In this document: positions 63,276-64,000 of the stretch, in pieces
How the letters are laid out: every line of letters starts with the position of its first letter
Numbering within the stretch: position 1 is the stretch's first letter
Origin: Kroppenstedtia eburnea
GTDB lineage: Bacteria; Bacillota; Bacilli; Thermoactinomycetales; DSM-45169
NCBI RefSeq assembly: GCF_013282215.1
Contig: NZ_CP048103.1
Coordinates: 1,054,001-1,118,000 of the forward strand
Direction of reading: 5' to 3'
DNA: 64,000 nucleotides
Made by a program: the position numbers and the translations under genes
Notes under the pieces: model-generated
The model's input: only the letters and a program-made list of their open reading frames with translations
Database searches by the model: none
Told to the model about the DNA's origin: nothing

Positions 63276-64000
63276 TTGTTTCAGCCTGAACTTGAGACCA
63301 TGGCCCGGCGGGAATTGGAGAAGCTCCAATTGGAGCGCCTCCGATGGACAGTGGATCGGGTATACAACCTGGTTCCCTTTTACCGGCGAAAACTGGAGGA
63401 GGCCGGGGTGAAGCCCGACGCCATCCAAAGTTTGAAAGAGCTTCACCACCTCCCCTTCACACATAAGAAGGATCTCAGGGATCATTATCCCTTTGGGCTG
63501 TTTGCTGTTGAGCAGGAGGAGTTGGCCCGCATCCATGCCTCCTCCGGGACCCGGGGCAAGCCGACGGTGGTCGGCTATACCTCAAAAGATATCCGACATT
63601 GGGCGGAAGTTTGCGCCCGTGCCATTGTGATAGCCGGGGGACGGGCCGGGGATGTGTTTCACAATGCTTATGGATATGGTCTGTTCACCGGGGGGCTGGG
63701 GTTGCACTATGGAGCGGAGCGCCTCGGGGCGACGGTGGTTCCTGTCTCCGGCGGCAATCGCTCCCGGCAGGCGGTGCTGATCCGGGATATTCGCCCCCGG
63801 GGGATCGCAGGCACCCCCTCCTTCATCCTCAGCCTGGGAGAAAAAATGGAGGAAGAGGGCTTCAACCCCCGGGACACCTTTCTGCAATACGGGATCCTCG
63901 GCGCGGAGCCCTGGACGGAGGAGATGCGGCACACCCTGGAGGAGATGTGGGGAATCGATGCCCTGGATATCTATGGCTTGTCGGAGGTGATCGGCCCCGG
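63276..64000 (+). CDS. paaK: Phenylacetate--CoA ligase (truncated by window end)
   Basis: The first 241 codons are present and the frame is open to the window edge. It is an adenylate-forming PaaK: FPFTHK-like LPFTHKKDLRDHYPFG, the AMP-binding ASSGTRGKPTVVGYT near residue 90, HNAYGYGLFTGGLGLHYG and LGAEPWTEEMR, ending in the YGLSEVIGPG motif. It activates phenylacetate to the CoA ester used by PaaABC. TTG 63276 lies 7 nt after GGGAGGAGG. PaaE, the epoxidase reductase, is not between paaD and paaK. Confidence 0.95.
   Translation, partial: MFQPELETMARRELEKLQLERLRWTVDRVYNLVPFYRRKLEEAGVKPDAIQSLKELHHLPFTHKKDLRDHYPFGLFAVEQEELARIHASSGTRGKPTVVGYTSKDIRHWAEVCARAIVIAGGRAGDVFHNAYGYGLFTGGLGLHYGAERLGATVVPVSGGNRSRQAVLIRDIRPRGIAGTPSFILSLGEKMEEEGFNPRDTFLQYGILGAEPWTEEMRHTLEEMWGIDALDIYGLSEVIGP

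Overview
The window reads as chromosomal DNA of a Gram-positive, moderately GC-rich Bacillales bacterium. A member of the Thermoactinomycetaceae (Kroppenstedtia/Desmospora/Melghirimyces-like) is a reasonable guess, but it is inferred from gene content only. Supporting signs are strong AGGAGG-type ribosome binding sites, many GTG and TTG starts, Bacillus-type gene sets (araM/araNPQ, menFDHBEC, yfmJ, yjbC, fruRKA, typA, LplJ-type lipoate ligase) and lipoprotein-type uptake systems. No rRNA, tRNA or CRISPR array was seen.

Layout. 1-10.0 kb: L-arabinose operon (araA, a ChvE-type monosaccharide ABC transporter of three genes, araNPQ, araM). 10.4-20.5 kb: msrA, a TPP-dependent pyruvate oxidase-like gene, a YeeE/YedE sulfur transporter with a divergent ArsR regulator, trxB, a TetR regulator next to a PEP synthase/rifampicin phosphotransferase-like protein, an unrecognised 53-residue peptide gene and a DoxX-like protein. 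20.6-32.6 kb: menaquinone synthesis (menA divergent from menF-D-H-B, then menE-C), split by a foreign-looking TetR/ABC-exporter cassette. 32.7-35.3 kb: small membrane protein, GNAT, yfmJ. 35.5-45.7 kb: accessory region with MITE copies, a laterally acquired methyltransferase, an IS200/IS605-like structured remnant, a decayed IS256 element, a MerR/TipA plus DrrAB exporter, and an MFS/quinone reductase/FMN reductase operon with a divergent LysR. 45.9-58.3 kb: typA, fructose PTS operon (fruR-fruK-EIIA-EIIBC), a short-form aconitase with a tiny CxxC protein, lplJ, GNATs, ppiB, yjbC and a DUF1259-like protein. 58.6-64.0 kb: phenylacetate catabolism, with paaR-paaA-B-C-D-K on one side of a perfect palindromic operator and a membrane protein plus SDR on the other.

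The least explained material is a family of short non-coding elements, seen six times. All carry the same long inner palindrome. Four have 15-bp CTAGAAGCATTGTGA-type terminal inverted repeats, one has GGGTGTGTCTG ends with TA duplications, and one has a single such end. Two copies carry two or three tandem 51-52-bp hairpin units. Two copies supply the stop codon of the neighbouring gene. Other points of note are a densely structured segment at 36.5-36.9 kb, a possible small RNA at 47.9 kb, the 53-residue peptide, and three reading frames broken by indels.
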